A DNA stretch of 64,000 nt. It comes from Pseudomonas sp. MYb327 (lineage in GTDB: Bacteria; Pseudomonadota; Gammaproteobacteria; Pseudomonadales; Pseudomonadaceae). The notes under the pieces are model-generated. The model worked only from the letters and a program-made list of their open reading frames with translations. It made no database searches and was not told the DNA's origin. Location of the stretch: contig NZ_CP159258.1 in the NCBI RefSeq assembly GCF_040438925.1, positions 3,052,001 through 3,116,000 on the forward strand. Direction: 5' to 3'. Position numbers and translations under genes: made by a program. Below are positions 17,246 to 25,949 of the stretch, one piece after another; the first letter of the stretch is position 1; each line of letters starts with the position of its first letter.

Positions 17246-17474
17246 CTCTTTGATCGTGCTCGAGATCCGACGAACGGTTAATCCCCTCCCTTCCCTGTCA
17301 CGTCGTGCGAATAAGCACCAAGGTAAAAGGCAATGGTGAAGTAACGGCGGTATTGCCGTGCCTTAGGCAGGCAGGCAAGTATCAGATTTTTAATTACATC
17401 GAAGGATGGGACGAGGCTGCAGTAAATGAAAAATGACCGAACTTTTTTCCAACGTCTTTCCACACACAACAAAA
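17246..17474. other. Intergenic region downstream of tRNA-Val
   Basis: It holds the promoter region of the 72-residue gene. I see no integrase, no duplicated tRNA end and no clear gene in it. Confidence 0.4.
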
Positions 17475-17500
17475 AAGGGCCCACCTTTCGGTGAGCCCTT
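17475..17500 (-). terminator. Terminator of tRNA-Val(GAC)
   Basis: On the minus strand AAGGGCTCACC, GAAA, GGTGGGCCCTT, then a run of six T. The stem has one mismatch. It lies about 30 bases after the tRNA. Confidence 0.9.
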
Positions 17501-17529
17501 CTAGACCGCCCAGCAGAGCGGATTTTGTT

Positions 17530-17606
17530 TGGTAGGCGCGATTGGACTCGAACCAACGACCCCCACCATGTCAAGGTGGTGCTCTAACCAACTGAGCTAC
17601 GTGCCT
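17530..17606 (-). tRNA. tRNA-Val(GAC)
   Basis: 77 bases including CCA. The anticodon loop reads CTTGACATG with anticodon GAC, decoding GUC and GUU. GTTCGAGTC and the AGGCACG/CGCGCCT acceptor region are present. It has its own promoter and terminator. Confidence 0.96.
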
Positions 17607-17619
17607 GCTGTGAGGCGGC

Positions 17620-17647
17620 ATTCTACGGAATTCCGGAGGGGTGTCAA
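17620..17647 (-). promoter_or_regulatory. Sigma-70 promoter of tRNA-Val(GAC)
   Basis: On the minus strand TTGACA, 16 bases, TAGAAT. It lies 13 bases before the mature tRNA, with a GC-rich segment between, typical of stringently controlled RNA promoters. Confidence 0.8.
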
Positions 17648-17789
17648 CACCTTTTTTCACGCTAACCCTATGAATATGCAAAATATTTAATTTCGTGGCC
17701 GCGACGAAGATTTTCCGGTGGCTGGCGGTCGATTTTTAACTCGGGTAGGATCAACGCACTCGTAAAATATATTAAACAGAGGCTGCAGG

Positions 17790-19073
17790 ATGGCGAACAC
17801 CCCCTACCCAGAGTCCTACTACGCCGCATCCGCCAATGCGGTTCCGCCGCGCCCGGCGCTGCAGGATGACGTTGAGACTGATGTTTGTGTGATCGGCGCG
17901 GGTTATACCGGGTTGTCCTCGGCTCTGTTTCTGTTGGAGAACGGCTTTCGGGTGACGGTGCTGGAGGCGGCCAAGGTGGGTTTCGGCGCGTCGGGCCGTA
18001 ACGGCGGCCAGATCGTTAACAGTTACAGTCGCGACATTGATGTAATCGAGCGTAGTGTCGGCCCCAAGCAGGCCCAATTGCTGGGGCAGATGGCGTTCGA
18101 GGGCGGGCGGATCATTCGCGAGCGGGTTGCCAGGTACAACATCCAGTGCGACTTGAAGGACGGTGGGGTGTTCGCCGCCATCACTGCCAAGCAGATGGGT
18201 CACCTGGAATCGCAGAAACGCTTGTGGGAACGCTTCGGACATACGCAGCTTGAGCTGATGGATCAACAGCGCATTCGTGAAGTGGTGGACTGCGATCAAT
18301 ATATCGGCGGGATGCTCGACATGAGCGGTGGCCACGTTCATCCACTCAACCTGGCGTTGGGTGAAGCCGCGGCTGTCGAGTCGTTGGGTGGCACAATCTA
18401 TGAGCAGTCGCCGGCGGTGCGCATCGAGCGAGGTGCGAATCCGGTGGTGCATACACCGCAGGGTAAGGTCAGGGCCAAGTTCATCATCGTGGCGGGCAAT
18501 GCCTACCTCGGCAATCTGGTGCCAGAGCTGGCTGCCAAGTCGATGCCGTGCGGCACTCAGGTCATCACCACTGAACCGCTGAGTGATGAGTTGGCCAGAA
18601 GCCTGCTGCCCCAGGATTACTGTGTGGAGGACTGCAATTATTTGCTCGACTACTACCGCCTGAGCGGCGACAGGCGTCTGATTTTCGGTGGCGGCGTGGT
18701 GTATGGCGCGCGGGACCCGGCGAACATCGAGGCGATCATTCGACCGAAACTGCTCAAGGCTTTCCCGCAGCTCAAGGACGTGAAGATCGATTACGCCTGG
18801 ACCGGTAATTTCCTGCTGACGTTGTCGCGTCTGCCACAAGTCGGACGACTGGGCGATAACATCTACTACTCCCAGGGATGCAGTGGCCACGGCGTAACCT
18901 ACACGCATCTGGCGGGCAAGGTGCTAGCCGAAGCGTTGCGTGGTCAAGCGGAGCGTTTTGATGCGTTTGCCGACCTGCCCCACTACCCGTTTCCCGGCGG
19001 GCAGTTACTGCGCACGCCATTTGCGGCGTTGGGCGCGTGGTATTACGGATTGCGGGACAAGTTCGGGTACTGA
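17790..19073 (+). CDS. puuB: FAD-dependent gamma-glutamylputrescine oxidase type enzyme
   Basis: 427-residue DAO-family flavoprotein. The N-terminal dinucleotide fold is VCVIGAGYTGLSSALFLLENG. FGASGRNGGQIVNSYS and the C-terminal YSQGCSGHGVTYTHLAGK are typical of PuuB/PauB enzymes, which oxidise glutamylated putrescine to the aldehyde. It is monocistronic with a strong terminator. Pseudomonads carry several close paralogues, so the exact amine substrate is open. The start follows GAGGCTGCAGG. Confidence 0.85.
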   Translation: MANTPYPESYYAASANAVPPRPALQDDVETDVCVIGAGYTGLSSALFLLENGFRVTVLEAAKVGFGASGRNGGQIVNSYSRDIDVIERSVGPKQAQLLGQMAFEGGRIIRERVARYNIQCDLKDGGVFAAITAKQMGHLESQKRLWERFGHTQLELMDQQRIREVVDCDQYIGGMLDMSGGHVHPLNLALGEAAAVESLGGTIYEQSPAVRIERGANPVVHTPQGKVRAKFIIVAGNAYLGNLVPELAAKSMPCGTQVITTEPLSDELARSLLPQDYCVEDCNYLLDYYRLSGDRRLIFGGGVVYGARDPANIEAIIRPKLLKAFPQLKDVKIDYAWTGNFLLTLSRLPQVGRLGDNIYYSQGCSGHGVTYTHLAGKVLAEALRGQAERFDAFADLPHYPFPGGQLLRTPFAALGAWYYGLRDKFGY

Positions 19074-19087
19074 CCGCCAGAGATGAA

Positions 19088-19115
19088 AAGGGCCGCTTAT
19101 GCGGCCCTTCTTTTG
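19088..19115. terminator. Bidirectional terminator
   Basis: AAGGGCCGC, TTAT, GCGGCCCTT, then CTTTTG; A-rich on the left side. It separates convergent puuB and the XdhC-like gene. Confidence 0.85.
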
Positions 19116-19122
19116 CAATGCG

Positions 19123-20094
19123 TCAAAGCCGATCCCGAGCGATCCCGCTACGAATCCGCAAAATATCGGCCAGCACCGCCAACGCAATCTCCGCCGGTGT
19201 CTTGCTGCCCAGGTTCAAGCCAATCGGCGCATGAATCCGCGCCAGTTCGGCATCGCCGAGGCCACCGATTCGGCGCAAGCGCTCGAAGCGTTTTTGCGAA
19301 GTCTGCACAGAACCCATCACACCGATGTAAAACGCCTCAGTGCGCACCGCTTCCATCATCGCCAAATCATCGATGCGCGGATCATGAGTCAACGCCACTA
19401 CCGCAGTATCGCTGTGGCAGCCACCATCGGCGATGAACACTGACGGCAATTGACGACGAATCTCCACGCTCTCCAGCACCACGCCTTCCAGCACTTCATC
19501 GCGAGGGTCACACAGAATCACCTCGAACCCCAGACCCACGGCAAACTCTGCGCAGGCCTGCGCCACGCTGGAATACCCGGCCAGCAACAAACGCTGAGCC
19601 GCGCCGATGCGTAAGCGAACGCGGTCAATCTCGCGCTCGACCCGCACACCCTGTTCGCGATCATCGAATAGACTGCGCGCGCCACTGGCGAGGTCCACTT
19701 CACGGATCAACCGACGCCGACCCAACAGCGCCGACTCCAGTTCCCGCAAATGCGCCTGAACCTCACAATCGGGCTCAAGCTTCTCAACCAGCACGTCGAG
19801 CACGCCGCCACAGGGCAGGCTCACCCGCGAGCGCGGATCTTCGCCCTCACCGTAGCGTACGACGCTCACCGCTTGCTCAAACGCACCCTCGGCGACGCGC
19901 TCCAGGAAGTCTTCCTCGACGCAACCGCCGGACAGTGAGCCGATCCACTGCCCTTCAGCGTTCACCGCCAGCAACGAGCCCGGCGCACGAGGCGCCGAGC
20001 CGTAAGTAGCCAGGACGGTGCACAGCCAGACACGCTGCCCGGCCGCCGACCATTCCAGCGCCCGGCGCACCACTTGCAGATCGAGATGCTGCAT
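19123..20094 (-). CDS. XdhC/CoxI-type maturation factor for a molybdenum hydroxylase
   Basis: 323 residues. The N-terminal XdhC-CoxI part has TYGSAPRAPGSLLAV and GSLSGGCVEEDF; the C-terminal part has a nucleotide-binding fold ending in IGVMGS. XdhC proteins bind the molybdenum cofactor, help its sulfuration and insert it into the large subunit. The start at 20094 is one base after the cytochrome stop; a longer frame to 20148 lies inside that gene. It is the last gene of the operon whose enzyme it should serve. Confidence 0.88.
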   Translation of the reverse strand: MQHLDLQVVRRALEWSAAGQRVWLCTVLATYGSAPRAPGSLLAVNAEGQWIGSLSGGCVEEDFLERVAEGAFEQAVSVVRYGEGEDPRSRVSLPCGGVLDVLVEKLEPDCEVQAHLRELESALLGRRRLIREVDLASGARSLFDDREQGVRVEREIDRVRLRIGAAQRLLLAGYSSVAQACAEFAVGLGFEVILCDPRDEVLEGVVLESVEIRRQLPSVFIADGGCHSDTAVVALTHDPRIDDLAMMEAVRTEAFYIGVMGSVQTSQKRFERLRRIGGLGDAELARIHAPIGLNLGSKTPAEIALAVLADILRIRSGIARDRL

Positions 20095-20095
20095 G

Positions 20096-21331
20096 TCAGT
20101 GCGCCTTGTGCTCAAGCGGCGGCGCATCGGCCCGCAACTTCTGCACATCGCTCATGGCCAGATCCGTCGGCTGACCACCCCAACCCTGACGCAGGTAGTT
20201 CAGCAGATCAGTAAGCTGCTCGGCGCTGAGCTTGTCGGCAAAACCCGGCATGGGTTGCATGTGCTCGAACCCGGCGAATTTCTGCTCGCCGATGCCATCG
20301 TCGATCACCCGCACCAGGTTGCGCGGATCTTCCAGGCGCAGCGTGGTGTTACCGCGCATGGCCACGGCGATGTGAGGCTTGCCTTCGCCGCCGACCGCGT
20401 GGCAACCGGCGCAGACGTTCAAGTATTCCTGACGGCCGCGCTGGGCGCTGGCGCTGAGCTTGTCCAACGGCACGTCGGTCAGCACTTTCGCCGCTGGCGG
20501 TTGATCGCCGAGCAGGAAGGTTGCCATCGCCGCCAGATCAGGGTCGTTGAGGCGCTGGGTGCTGTTGTGGAACACCGGAAACATCTCGTTGAACATCGTG
20601 CCCTGGGCGCTCATGCCGTGCTTGAGGAACGAGCTCAGGTCCTGATGATTCCATCCACGCGCGGCGAGATCGGTAGCCAGCAGGCTCGGCGCCAGATAGC
20701 CGTTGAGAATGCCGCCAGTCATGCGTTTGTCCTGCTGCATCGCACCGGGCAAGCCGCGTGGGGTGTGGCATTCACCGCAATGACCTAGCACGTCGACCAT
20801 GTACTGACCGCGCTTCCAGGCCTCGCTTTTGCCTTCGGCCGACTCCAGCTTCACATCCTTGCCATACATCATGTTCCAGCCCATCAGGCCCAGGCGCACG
20901 TTGAATGGAAAGCTCAGGCTGGTGACCGGTGCAGCACGTTCAATTGGCTCGACGGTTTTCAGGTACGCATGAATCGCGTCGGAGTCTTCACGCGGCATCA
21001 AGTGATAAGAGGTGTACGGCATCGCCGGGTACAGGTTGGCGCCATCACGACGCTTGCCTTCAGTCAGCGCGGCGAAGAATTCGTCATTGTTGTACAGACC
21101 GATGCCGTGCTCTTTGCTTGGCGTAATGTTGGTGCCGTAGATCGTGCCGAACGGCGAGACGATCGGCAGACCACCCGCATACGGCGCGCCACCCGGTGCG
21201 GTGTGGCAAGCCATGCAGTCAGCGGCGCGGGCGAGGTATTCGCCACGCTTGACCTGATCATCCGCATGAGCTGCGAACACAGGCGCAGCCAGACCAACCG
21301 CCAGCGCGAGGCGGGTAAGTAGTTGCTTCAT
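20096..21331 (-). CDS. Tri-haem cytochrome c subunit of a periplasmic dehydrogenase
   Basis: 411 residues with a signal peptide (MKQLLTRLALAVGLAAPVFA) and three haem sites: CMACH, CGECH and CAGCH. This is the layout of the cytochrome subunits of alcohol dehydrogenases and of periplasmic Mo hydroxylases. It would pass electrons from the 2Fe-2S subunit to the respiratory chain. The ATG at 21331 follows AAGGAGGGTTAAGC and lies 2 bases after the 2Fe-2S gene. Confidence 0.93.
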   Translation of the reverse strand: MKQLLTRLALAVGLAAPVFAAHADDQVKRGEYLARAADCMACHTAPGGAPYAGGLPIVSPFGTIYGTNITPSKEHGIGLYNNDEFFAALTEGKRRDGANLYPAMPYTSYHLMPREDSDAIHAYLKTVEPIERAAPVTSLSFPFNVRLGLMGWNMMYGKDVKLESAEGKSEAWKRGQYMVDVLGHCGECHTPRGLPGAMQQDKRMTGGILNGYLAPSLLATDLAARGWNHQDLSSFLKHGMSAQGTMFNEMFPVFHNSTQRLNDPDLAAMATFLLGDQPPAAKVLTDVPLDKLSASAQRGRQEYLNVCAGCHAVGGEGKPHIAVAMRGNTTLRLEDPRNLVRVIDDGIGEQKFAGFEHMQPMPGFADKLSAEQLTDLLNYLRQGWGGQPTDLAMSDVQKLRADAPPLEHKAH

Positions 21332-21333
21332 GC

Positions 21334-21873
21334 TTAACCCTCCTTGACCAGGCCGAGATCGGTCAGCACATTGCGCGTCGCGCTGTAGTAGCGCACGTAC
21401 CCGGTGCAACGGCAGATGTGGTGGCCGAGGCTGTCTTCGATGACTTTTTCCAACTGACTTTTGACGATTGGCTGACGCTGCAGCTTTTCCACCAATACGG
21501 TCGCGGCGTTGACGAAGCCCGGCGCGCAGTAACTGCACTGGAAAGCGAATTCATCGACGAAGCGCTGCTGAATCGGATTGAGTTCGGTGACCTTGCCCTG
21601 CTCGTCGCGAGTCGCGTGGCCTTCGATGGTCCGCACTTTCTTGCCTTCGAAGTAATGCGCGCCGGTGATGCAGGTGCGCACTTCTTCGCTGGTGCCGTCG
21701 GGGTTGTCGACGATCACCACGCAAGCGTGGCAAATCCCCTGTCCGCAGCCAAGACGGGAGCCGGTGAGGTTCTTGTATTCGTGCAGGTAGTCGATCATCG
21801 GCAGGTCATCAGGGATGTCCACCGGGCCGACGGATTGACCGTTGAGGGTCAGTTGAAGCGGACGGTTAGCCAT
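21334..21873 (-). CDS. 2Fe-2S subunit of the molybdenum hydroxylase
   Basis: 179 residues. The N-terminal plant-type ferredoxin motif is GCGQGICHACVV and the second cluster is formed by CSYCAPG and CRCTGY. There is no signal peptide, so it must be exported together with the Tat-targeted large subunit. It overlaps the large-subunit gene by 8 bases. It resembles the small subunits of isoquinoline 1-oxidoreductase and nicotinate dehydrogenase. Confidence 0.93.
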   Translation of the reverse strand: MANRPLQLTLNGQSVGPVDIPDDLPMIDYLHEYKNLTGSRLGCGQGICHACVVIVDNPDGTSEEVRTCITGAHYFEGKKVRTIEGHATRDEQGKVTELNPIQQRFVDEFAFQCSYCAPGFVNAATVLVEKLQRQPIVKSQLEKVIEDSLGHHICRCTGYVRYYSATRNVLTDLGLVKEG

Positions 21874-24697
21874 TGAGGGCCTCCTTGATGCGAGCAGAAG
21901 TGATAGGCAGGTCGCGGACGCGCTTGCCGATGGCATGGGCCACGGCGTTACCGATGGCGCCGACCACCGGGATCATCACCACTTCGGCGATGCCTTTGGA
22001 CGGGTCGCTCGGCGACAGCGGCGGAAGGATTTCCGCGGTCTGTTTCCACACCGCTACGTGCCGCGCCATCGGCAAGCGGTAACGGTTGAAGTTCCAGTCG
22101 CCCTCCCCCGGTCCGCCTTCGTACAGCGGCATTTCTTCCATCAGCGCATGGCCGATGCCCATGGCGATGCCGCCTTCGACCTGGCCCTTGACCAGTTCTT
22201 CCACCAACACCCGACCGCACTCGACCCACGAGTGATGATTGAGCACTTCGACTTCCGCCGAACCCTTGTTCACTTTCAACTCGACCAACGTGGCGACGGG
22301 GCTGTAGTAAGTCACCGCCGCGTTGTTCAACTGGGTCACCGGATAGGCGATGTTCTGTCGATCCAGCAGATGGAAACCGGCGCTGTTCATCTGCGCCAGC
22401 TTGGCTTTCGGTGCACCGTCGCCGTACTTGACTGCCAGGCCATCGAGCGGCAAGCGCTCACGCACGCCGTCGATGCTGAACTCGGCCTCGGCCCAGCTCC
22501 AGCGGTTGAAGCCGTGGACGGTCGCTGCAGTCACCAGACCACGTTCGTGGGCACGCTTGGCCAGTACTTCGAAAGGCAACGGCTCCATGCCATTGGCGGT
22601 CAATTTGCCGTCGACCCAATGGGCATCTTCGCGGCGCACCACGTAAGGGTTGGCCTGGCCGCCGCAAGGGCCTTGTCGCCAGATTTCCAGCGCCGCCGGC
22701 CACAAGCCGTGGTTGAACAGCACGCGCGCCGCTTCACGGGTGGCGTGGCTGAAGTAGTAGGCGGAGTTGGTCGCCGACGACGCCGAGGCGATCTTGCCGA
22801 CCCAGCGCGGGTTGCGCAGGAAGTTATCCTGCTCGGCCTGGCTCATGATGTAAGGGTTGCCGCCGGTGATCAGCTGCATCTCTTTCCATTCGGTTTCACC
22901 GGTCTTCACTTCGTGCGCCGGGCTGCCGAGGAAATCGGCCACAACCATGGCTTGCGAAGTGGACATGCCGGTGCCGATTTCGATACCGATGTGGCGCAAG
23001 GTGATGCGGCCTTCGGCGGTGAATTCGATGCTGGCCATCGGGGCTTCGGAACCGGTGCCGAAGTCTTTCTGGCAAATGGCGAAACCGACGCCGTACCAGT
23101 TATCCGGGTCAGCCGCTTCGCGTTGTTTCTTGATCGCGTCGCGGTTTTTCCAGACTTCGTGAACGGCGGCCTTGTCGAGAATCTCGTGCAGGCGCAACGC
23201 ACCGGCAGGCACCGCGCCCTGGGTGTTTTTCATGCCCGAGCGCAGCGCGTTCTTGCGACGCAACTCAATCGCATCGACACCGAGGCGACCGGCGATTTCG
23301 TCGACCATCATCTCGGTGGAAGCCATGCTTTGCAGGGTGCCGTAGCCACGCATCGACCCGGCCTCGACGGCGCGGGAATGATAGGCCGTGACCTGCAAAT
23401 CGTTCTGCGGCATGTAGTAGATCGACTGCGCTGCCGTGGCACCAACCGCCGCCACCGAAGGGCTGTAGTTGACCCGGCCGCCGCCGTCGACACTCATGTC
23501 GGCGCGGAAAATCTTGAAGCTGTGATCGGTCTTGTCCACCGCCAGTTGATAGCGAATATCGAACGGGTGACGCTTGATGCCACTCTGGAACTGCTCGTAG
23601 CGGTCGTTGGCCAGACGCACCGGCACACCGGCGCCGTACAACGCGGCCAACGCGGCGTAGTAGACGAAAATGTTGTGGTCTTTGGAGCCGTAGCCGACGG
23701 TGTAACCCGGGTGCATGTTCAGGTTGGCCAGGCCGAAACGCGACGGCGCGATCATCTTCGCGGTCTCGGTCGCGGTTTCCAGCGGGCACTGAGTGGCGAC
23801 CACAAAGTGCAGGGTCTTGGTCGCCGGGTCGTACCAGCCGTTGCCGTTGTCCGGCTCCATGGCGGCGGGTTCAATCGACGGGGTCTTGTAGCGCTCGTCG
23901 AACACCAGCCAGTTGTCTGGCGGTGTCTCGATCTGCTGCTTCATGCGCTCGGCGTAGAACAACCCGCGCTCGGTCAGGTTACCGTGCAGGTTCGGTTGGG
24001 AATTCCATACCGGGCGACGGTTTTTCAGCATCGGGAACAGGATCGAGTCCTTGAGGCTGGCGAATTCATCTTCGTCCGCCGAAGTCGCGCCGCCGACGCG
24101 CACATAACGGAAGCTGCCATACGGGTCGCCTTCGTAGAATGGCACTTGGTCGCCATAACGAATCGCTTTGTCATTGAACTTGAGTTTGGCCTTGGCCTGG
24201 CGGAAGCGCTCGAAGTCGTTCCAGATCAGGATCGCCACCGGGTGGCCGATGAACATCGGCACCTTGCCGACCGGCAGTAATGGATCAGGGGCGTGTTCTT
24301 CCGGGAAGACGATGCCGTCCTTGACCAGATCGTCGGCGGTGACGATACGATCCGGCTGCAACTCCGCGCCGAGCCACGACAGGTCTACACCTGCGTAGAT
24401 ACGATCGGCTTTGATGGTTTTCAGCAGCATCGCGTGGCCTTGTTGCTGCGGCCAGCCCGGCATGTCCTTCGATCGGATGTCGCGGGCAAAGACTTTGCTG
24501 CCGCAGACCTTGGACAAGGCATCGTTACGGGCGCGCGCCTTGCCGTTGTTGCCGAGCCACTGCTCGGACGGCACGGTCACGCTGTTTTCCATCAAGGCGG
24601 CCAGCGCCTGACTGCTGAGCGGGGTAAGCGTCACGCTCACACCCGCTACCAGCCCGCCCTGAAGGAACGAACGCCGGGATATTTCACGGTTGGACAT
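21866..24697 (-). CDS. Molybdopterin subunit of a periplasmic aldehyde/N-heterocycle hydroxylase
   Basis: 943 residues. The N-terminus has a Tat signal (SRRSFLQGG followed by a hydrophobic stretch), so the folded enzyme is exported. The xanthine dehydrogenase-type Mo-binding domains follow, and the C-terminal KGIAEVVMIPVVGAIGNA holds the expected catalytic glutamate. There is no FAD subunit; electrons go to the cytochrome c. It is annotated in relatives as isoquinoline 1-oxidoreductase beta-like. The real substrate could be an aldehyde or an aromatic N-heterocycle. Confidence 0.9.
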   Translation of the reverse strand: MSNREISRRSFLQGGLVAGVSVTLTPLSSQALAALMENSVTVPSEQWLGNNGKARARNDALSKVCGSKVFARDIRSKDMPGWPQQQGHAMLLKTIKADRIYAGVDLSWLGAELQPDRIVTADDLVKDGIVFPEEHAPDPLLPVGKVPMFIGHPVAILIWNDFERFRQAKAKLKFNDKAIRYGDQVPFYEGDPYGSFRYVRVGGATSADEDEFASLKDSILFPMLKNRRPVWNSQPNLHGNLTERGLFYAERMKQQIETPPDNWLVFDERYKTPSIEPAAMEPDNGNGWYDPATKTLHFVVATQCPLETATETAKMIAPSRFGLANLNMHPGYTVGYGSKDHNIFVYYAALAALYGAGVPVRLANDRYEQFQSGIKRHPFDIRYQLAVDKTDHSFKIFRADMSVDGGGRVNYSPSVAAVGATAAQSIYYMPQNDLQVTAYHSRAVEAGSMRGYGTLQSMASTEMMVDEIAGRLGVDAIELRRKNALRSGMKNTQGAVPAGALRLHEILDKAAVHEVWKNRDAIKKQREAADPDNWYGVGFAICQKDFGTGSEAPMASIEFTAEGRITLRHIGIEIGTGMSTSQAMVVADFLGSPAHEVKTGETEWKEMQLITGGNPYIMSQAEQDNFLRNPRWVGKIASASSATNSAYYFSHATREAARVLFNHGLWPAALEIWRQGPCGGQANPYVVRREDAHWVDGKLTANGMEPLPFEVLAKRAHERGLVTAATVHGFNRWSWAEAEFSIDGVRERLPLDGLAVKYGDGAPKAKLAQMNSAGFHLLDRQNIAYPVTQLNNAAVTYYSPVATLVELKVNKGSAEVEVLNHHSWVECGRVLVEELVKGQVEGGIAMGIGHALMEEMPLYEGGPGEGDWNFNRYRLPMARHVAVWKQTAEILPPLSPSDPSKGIAEVVMIPVVGAIGNAVAHAIGKRVRDLPITSARIKEALNG

Positions 24698-24883
24698 GGA
24701 TCATCCTCTGGGCGGTTATGGGGTCCGCCCTTCTGGTTATGTTCTGGAAATCTCGAGTCTTGCAGAAGCCCTTTCTTGACGTTGCGAAGGGCTGTAACGA
24801 CAGTGCAAAGCTGACCGAAAGGTTAAGTTTATAGACTTATGCCCTCGCGGAAAATATCCAAACATAAAAAACTGACCAACGAA

Positions 24884-25840
24884 TCAAAATCTAGCGGACT
24901 TGCTGCGCAGCAAATCGATGAACAAACCCAATTCCCGGCTGATGTGCTCGCCCTTGCGCAACAACAATCCGAACGGCGCCAGTTGCACGTCCAGCTCCAC
25001 CGGCAGCGCTACGACCAAGCCCATTTTCAAGTAGTCGCGCAGAGCGGTTTCCGAGAGCACCATGATGGCGTCGGTCAGTTGAATCAGTTGCTGCATGGAA
25101 TACACCGAACTGCATTCGATGATGTCCTCTGGCAGTGGCAAGGCCAGGCGCTGCAAGGCCTGATCCAGACCAATGCGCGCCGGGCTGGTCTCCGGTTGCA
25201 GGATCCATGGCCATGCGCTCACCAGTTCTGCCAGCTCCAGTTTCGTGCGCTTGGCCAGCGGGTGACCGGCATGCACCACCACCAACAGGCGTTCGTTACC
25301 CAGTTGCTCGAACTCGTAATGCTCGCTGTCGGTGGCGGCGTTGCGCCGGGCGATGGCGAGGTCGATGCGGCCCTGTTCCAGCAACTGGATCACCTGGTCA
25401 CTGGTGTCGCCCATGATGCGAATCCGCAGCTGCGGGTTGAGCGACTTGATCTCGGCAATCGAATCCATGACCAGGTCCGGCGCCGCGCCCATGATGGTGC
25501 CGATGGACAGATAGCCGTAGCCGCCCTGCTGCCGCGCAATCAGGTCCTCGGCGCAACGGTCGAGGCCGCTGAGCGCCGACTCGGCAAAACGAATCAGCTC
25601 CTGGCCCAGCGCTGTCGGGCGCATGCCACGGGGCAAACGCTCGAACAGGTCGCAACCGAACATGTCTTCAATCTCATGCAGCATGCGGGTGGCGGCCGGT
25701 TGCGACATGTTCAGGGTCTGCGAGGCGCGATGCAGGTTCTGGCTGGTGCTGAGCGCCACCAGCATGTGCAGATGCTTGTAGCGCAAGCGGTTGAACAGGC
25801 TGCGGGAAAGGATAGGCGTGGTCATGGCGGGCCTTTTCAT
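24884..25840 (-). CDS. LysR-family regulator between the Mo enzyme and rhamnonate genes
   Basis: 318 residues with an N-terminal helix-turn-helix (LHMLVALSTSQNLHRASQTLNMSQPAATRML) and a LysR effector domain. The style is close to GbpR-type sugar regulators. The gene is divergent from rhmT across 109 bases that contain an ATAC-N7-GTAT box. It is also 186 bases upstream of, and parallel to, the Mo enzyme genes. An alternative start is the ATG at 25825. Confidence 0.88.
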   Translation of the reverse strand: MKRPAMTTPILSRSLFNRLRYKHLHMLVALSTSQNLHRASQTLNMSQPAATRMLHEIEDMFGCDLFERLPRGMRPTALGQELIRFAESALSGLDRCAEDLIARQQGGYGYLSIGTIMGAAPDLVMDSIAEIKSLNPQLRIRIMGDTSDQVIQLLEQGRIDLAIARRNAATDSEHYEFEQLGNERLLVVVHAGHPLAKRTKLELAELVSAWPWILQPETSPARIGLDQALQRLALPLPEDIIECSSVYSMQQLIQLTDAIMVLSETALRDYLKMGLVVALPVELDVQLAPFGLLLRKGEHISRELGLFIDLLRSKSARF

Positions 25841-25842
25841 CG

Positions 25843-25857
25843 ATACCCTGAGGGTAT
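25843..25857. promoter_or_regulatory. LysR-type binding box
   Basis: ATAC, seven bases, GTAT: the classical LysR core. It sits inside the larger palindrome GATACCC-TGA-GGGTATC (25842-25858). It lies 2 bases before the regulator's start, the usual place for autorepression and divergent activation. Confidence 0.7.
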
Positions 25858-25917
25858 CAGTTGTGAGCTAGATTCGATTTGTAACGCATCGATCAGCGGC
25901 CGTACAGTCATTCCCAT

Positions 25918-25925
25918 AAGAACAA
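25918..25925 (+). promoter_or_regulatory. Hfq/Crc CA motif before rhmT
   Basis: AAGAACAA fits AANAANAA, 24 bases before the ATG and 10 bases before the ribosome site. It suggests that preferred carbon sources shut off rhamnonate use. Confidence 0.45.
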
Positions 25926-25949
25926 ATGCCCTACCAAAGGAAACCTGCG

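Noticed and set aside
17278..17574. 98-residue minus-strand open frame
   Set aside because: It overlaps tRNA-Val and its terminator.
21935..24280. 781-residue open frame on the plus strand
   Set aside because: It is antisense to the Mo subunit gene, rich in His, Arg and Gly as GC-rich shadows are, and has no recognisable domain. The minus-strand gene has Tat signal and family motifs.
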